Assembly: GCA_938036405.1 (NCBI GenBank)
Contig: CALHPT010000221.1
Span: 1 to 7,145, forward strand
DNA: 7,145 bases
Direction: 5' to 3'
Origin: an uncultured Tannerella sp.
GTDB lineage: Bacteria; Bacteroidota; Bacteroidia; Bacteroidales; Tannerellaceae
Within the stretch, counting starts at the first letter, position 1. Every line of letters begins with the position of its first letter. Made by a program: the position numbers and the translations under genes. The notes beneath the pieces were generated by a model. It had not been told where the DNA came from. It made no database searches and was given only the letters and a program-made list of their open reading frames with translations. Positions 6,031 to 7,145 of this stretch are shown here, piece after piece.

Positions 6031-6824
6031 GCCTGCTCCTCCATGGCTGTCTTTTGGCGCGCTAACCTGGCCTGCCGCCGCTTCGTCTGGCTCTCCCGGA
6101 ACCCCGCGCGGCGCTCGGCCGTCACGCGATTCATCGTCATAACCAGCTGATAGATTTTGGCCCGATCCGCGTCCGTTTTCGCAAAGAGATAACTGGCCTC
6201 CACATACCGGCGCACCATGGCGTACACCTCGTCCGTCAGTGGGCGCAGCTCAGCCATGGGCCGCCGTTTTTGCGCCAGCGCCTCGTCGGTTCGTTGCCTG
6301 GTCATCGCCTGGTAACGCTCGTTCAACTCATGCAGCCGATCGGCCGTCTCCTTGAGCCCGAGCGTCACCACGTCAGCCGCCAATTCTTTGAGGTGAAGCT
6401 CGATGCTTTCAATGTCGACCGACCGCAGCGGCCCTGACATCGACCGTCGTGTGCGCCTAAATCGACCCAGTTTCAGGGCCAGCCGTTCGGAGGCCTTCCG
6501 TTGCGCTTCAATCGGCGAATGGTGGTTTCCACGGATCACCCCGAACAGGTTGACAAGCATTTTCACCCGCTCGCGATCCAACTCCCTCAGCTGTTTGGTC
6601 AGTTCCGACTTCCGCCTGCCTTTCACATGGCCCATCTCCGATTTGAGCGCCGCCTCCCATCGTGCCATCAATCCCTTAGGCAATAGCAGCAATTCCTCTC
6701 CCGCCTCCGCCACCAGTCTGCACAATTCCTCATGCATCCCGGTGTGTTCGTTCGAGCTGAAATGCGAAATGCCATCCACATCAATCTGTACGGCATCCGG
6801 CAAATAGATTTTCTCATCGTCCAT
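6027..6824 (-). CDS. Conserved helical protein of unknown function, resembling DUF6261
   Basis: A 265-residue protein with no signal peptide, membrane segment or catalytic motif that I recognise. It is predicted mostly alpha-helical, rich in charged residues and very basic toward the C-terminus (KRRQARLARQ, 248-257). An early SHFSSNEHTGMHEEL (20-34) and a later helical part with LHELNERYQAMTRQRTDEAL (164-183) recall DUF6261, a Bacteroidetes-restricted family of about 230-260 residues; this is from memory, not a search. The ATG at 6824 is supported by GGGAGGT five bases upstream. The end overlaps the ribF GTG by four bases, and its last codons (ATG GAG GAG CAG) form the ribF ribosome-binding site. 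As the first gene of the operon it is co-expressed with flavin synthesis. A nucleic-acid-binding role is only suggested by the basic C-terminus. Confidence 0.75.
   Translation of the reverse strand: MDDEKIYLPDAVQIDVDGISHFSSNEHTGMHEELCRLVAEAGEELLLLPKGLMARWEAALKSEMGHVKGRRKSELTKQLRELDRERVKMLVNLFGVIRGNHHSPIEAQRKASERLALKLGRFRRTRRSMSGPLRSVDIESIELHLKELAADVVTLGLKETADRLHELNERYQAMTRQRTDEALAQKRRPMAELRPLTDEVYAMVRRYVEASYLFAKTDADRAKIYQLVMTMNRVTAERRAGFRESQTKRRQARLARQKTAMEEQA
6036..6042 (-). promoter_or_regulatory. Shine-Dalgarno site for the ribF GTG start
   Basis: GGAGGAG on the minus strand, five bases (CAGGC) before the GTG at 6030. It overlaps the last codons of the upstream gene, favouring coupled reinitiation and the GTG start. 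Confidence 0.75.
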
Positions 6825-6829
6825 GAATT

Positions 6830-6836
6830 ACCTCCC
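6830..6836 (-). promoter_or_regulatory. Shine-Dalgarno site for the first operon gene
   Basis: GGGAGGT on the minus strand with a five-base AATTC spacer before the ATG at 6824: an ideal site that fixes the start codon. Confidence 0.75.
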
Positions 6837-6842
6837 AATAGT

Positions 6843-6855
6843 TTTACGGCGTAAA
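6843..6855. promoter_or_regulatory. Palindrome overlapping the operon promoter (possible operator)
   Basis: TTTACG-G-CGTAAA is a 13-base perfect palindrome around one central base. It overlaps the TATCTTTA promoter element (6852-6859) and would cover the transcript start, where a repressor would act. No regulator is known. Confidence 0.35.
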
Positions 6856-6859
6856 GATA
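6852..6859 (-). promoter_or_regulatory. Candidate -7 promoter element for the DUF–ribF–flippase operon
   Basis: On the minus strand this reads TATCTTTA, one base off the TAnnTTTG consensus. The position, 28 bases upstream of the ATG at 6824, fits a short leader. No clear TTG lies at the -33 distance, so this is tentative. Confidence 0.45.
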
Positions 6860-6907
6860 CAATAGAGTATAACCTCCCTCTCCTTTATCAGTCACATATA
6901 TACACTT

Positions 6908-6940
6908 TATGAGGTAATAGGATCAGTCCTATTTCTCATA
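6908..6940. repeat. Imperfect palindrome in the AT-rich tract
   Basis: TATGAG (6908-6913) pairs with CTCATA (6935-6940), and inside it AATAGGA (6916-6922) pairs with TCCTATT (6927-6933) around the loop TCAG. That makes 13 pairs in 33 bases, broken only by a GT/T bulge. It may be a protein-binding site or a stem-loop. Confidence 0.65.
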
Positions 6941-6990
6941 TAGCCACCATGTATGGCTGCACAATCTGTTATCTAATAGGCTTCTACTTA

Positions 6991-7049
6991 GTGTAAACTC
7001 ATCCATTCGTTCATCATACTGACTTATATATGATGTCTAAGTTTTACAC
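6991..7049. repeat. Nested inverted repeats
   Basis: GTGTAAACT (6991-6999) pairs imperfectly (one-base indel) with AGTTTTACAC (7040-7049); inside them CATCATA (7012-7018) pairs exactly with TATGATG (7029-7035). Chance is more plausible here because the DNA is AT-rich. Confidence 0.45.
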
Positions 7050-7145
7050 CGAACGTATTTTTATCATATACATACTGTATGAGCATATTTCCCATCGTGT
7101 TTTATATTCATACACTATGACTAAGTATAATATCTATCGTGTGTA

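Larger units (their letters stand above)
6860..7145. other. AT-rich, palindrome-rich gene-free region
   Basis: No coding frame or RNA gene is visible on either strand. For 6901-7145 I count 80 G/C in 245 bases, about 33%, against about 65% in a sampled ribF line. It contains several short inverted repeats (6908-6940, 6942-6958, 7012-7035, 7071-7081, 7108-7120) and a degenerate direct repeat (7010-7039 and 7107-7136). A TATAAT lies at 7126-7131 on the plus strand without a matching -35 box. It could be the regulatory region of a gene beyond the right edge, or the flank of an acquired element. Confidence 0.7.

Overview
The window looks like chromosomal DNA from a member of the Bacteroidota, probably order Bacteroidales. 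The evidence is a TAnnTTTG-type promoter element upstream of aroQ, a divergent pyk/aroQ–xerD arrangement that I recall from Bacteroidales genomes, and a protein resembling a Bacteroidetes-restricted DUF family. The genes are GC-rich for this group (one sampled ribF line is about 65% GC). A high-GC oral Tannerella or Porphyromonas relative is possible, but the genus is a guess.

Layout. Positions 1-857 hold two minus-strand metabolic genes: the N-terminal part of pyruvate kinase (runs off the left edge) and aroQ (type II 3-dehydroquinase). The 216 bases between them (225-440) show no convincing gene; a 12-base palindrome lies at 307-318. xerD is divergent from aroQ (997-1929, plus strand), with a 139-base promoter region between. 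From 1930 to 2362 lies a 433-base gene-free stretch between the convergent xerD and MATE genes. It is filled with structured repeats: a 41-base-period tandem array whose every unit carries a 7-bp hairpin, then two related hairpin-plus-tail modules with a compensatory stem change, and a perfect 13-bp inverted repeat. This is the most unusual part of the window.

Positions 2363-6824 hold four minus-strand genes. Transcription probably starts near 6850 and runs through an unknown helical protein (DUF6261-like), ribF (FMN/FAD synthesis) and a Wzx-like polysaccharide flippase. These three genes overlap by 4 and 7 bases and each has a strong Shine-Dalgarno sequence. A MATE efflux transporter follows after a 54-base gap containing degenerate heptamer repeats and has no Shine-Dalgarno sequence. 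Both transporters belong to the MOP superfamily.

The right end (about 6860-7145) is gene-free and sharply AT-rich (about 33% GC for 6901-7145), with several short palindromes and degenerate repeats. No complete new multi-gene system is visible. The real candidates for novelty are the xerD-downstream repeat composite, the SD-rich overlapping operon with its unknown first gene, and the AT-rich palindromic tract.
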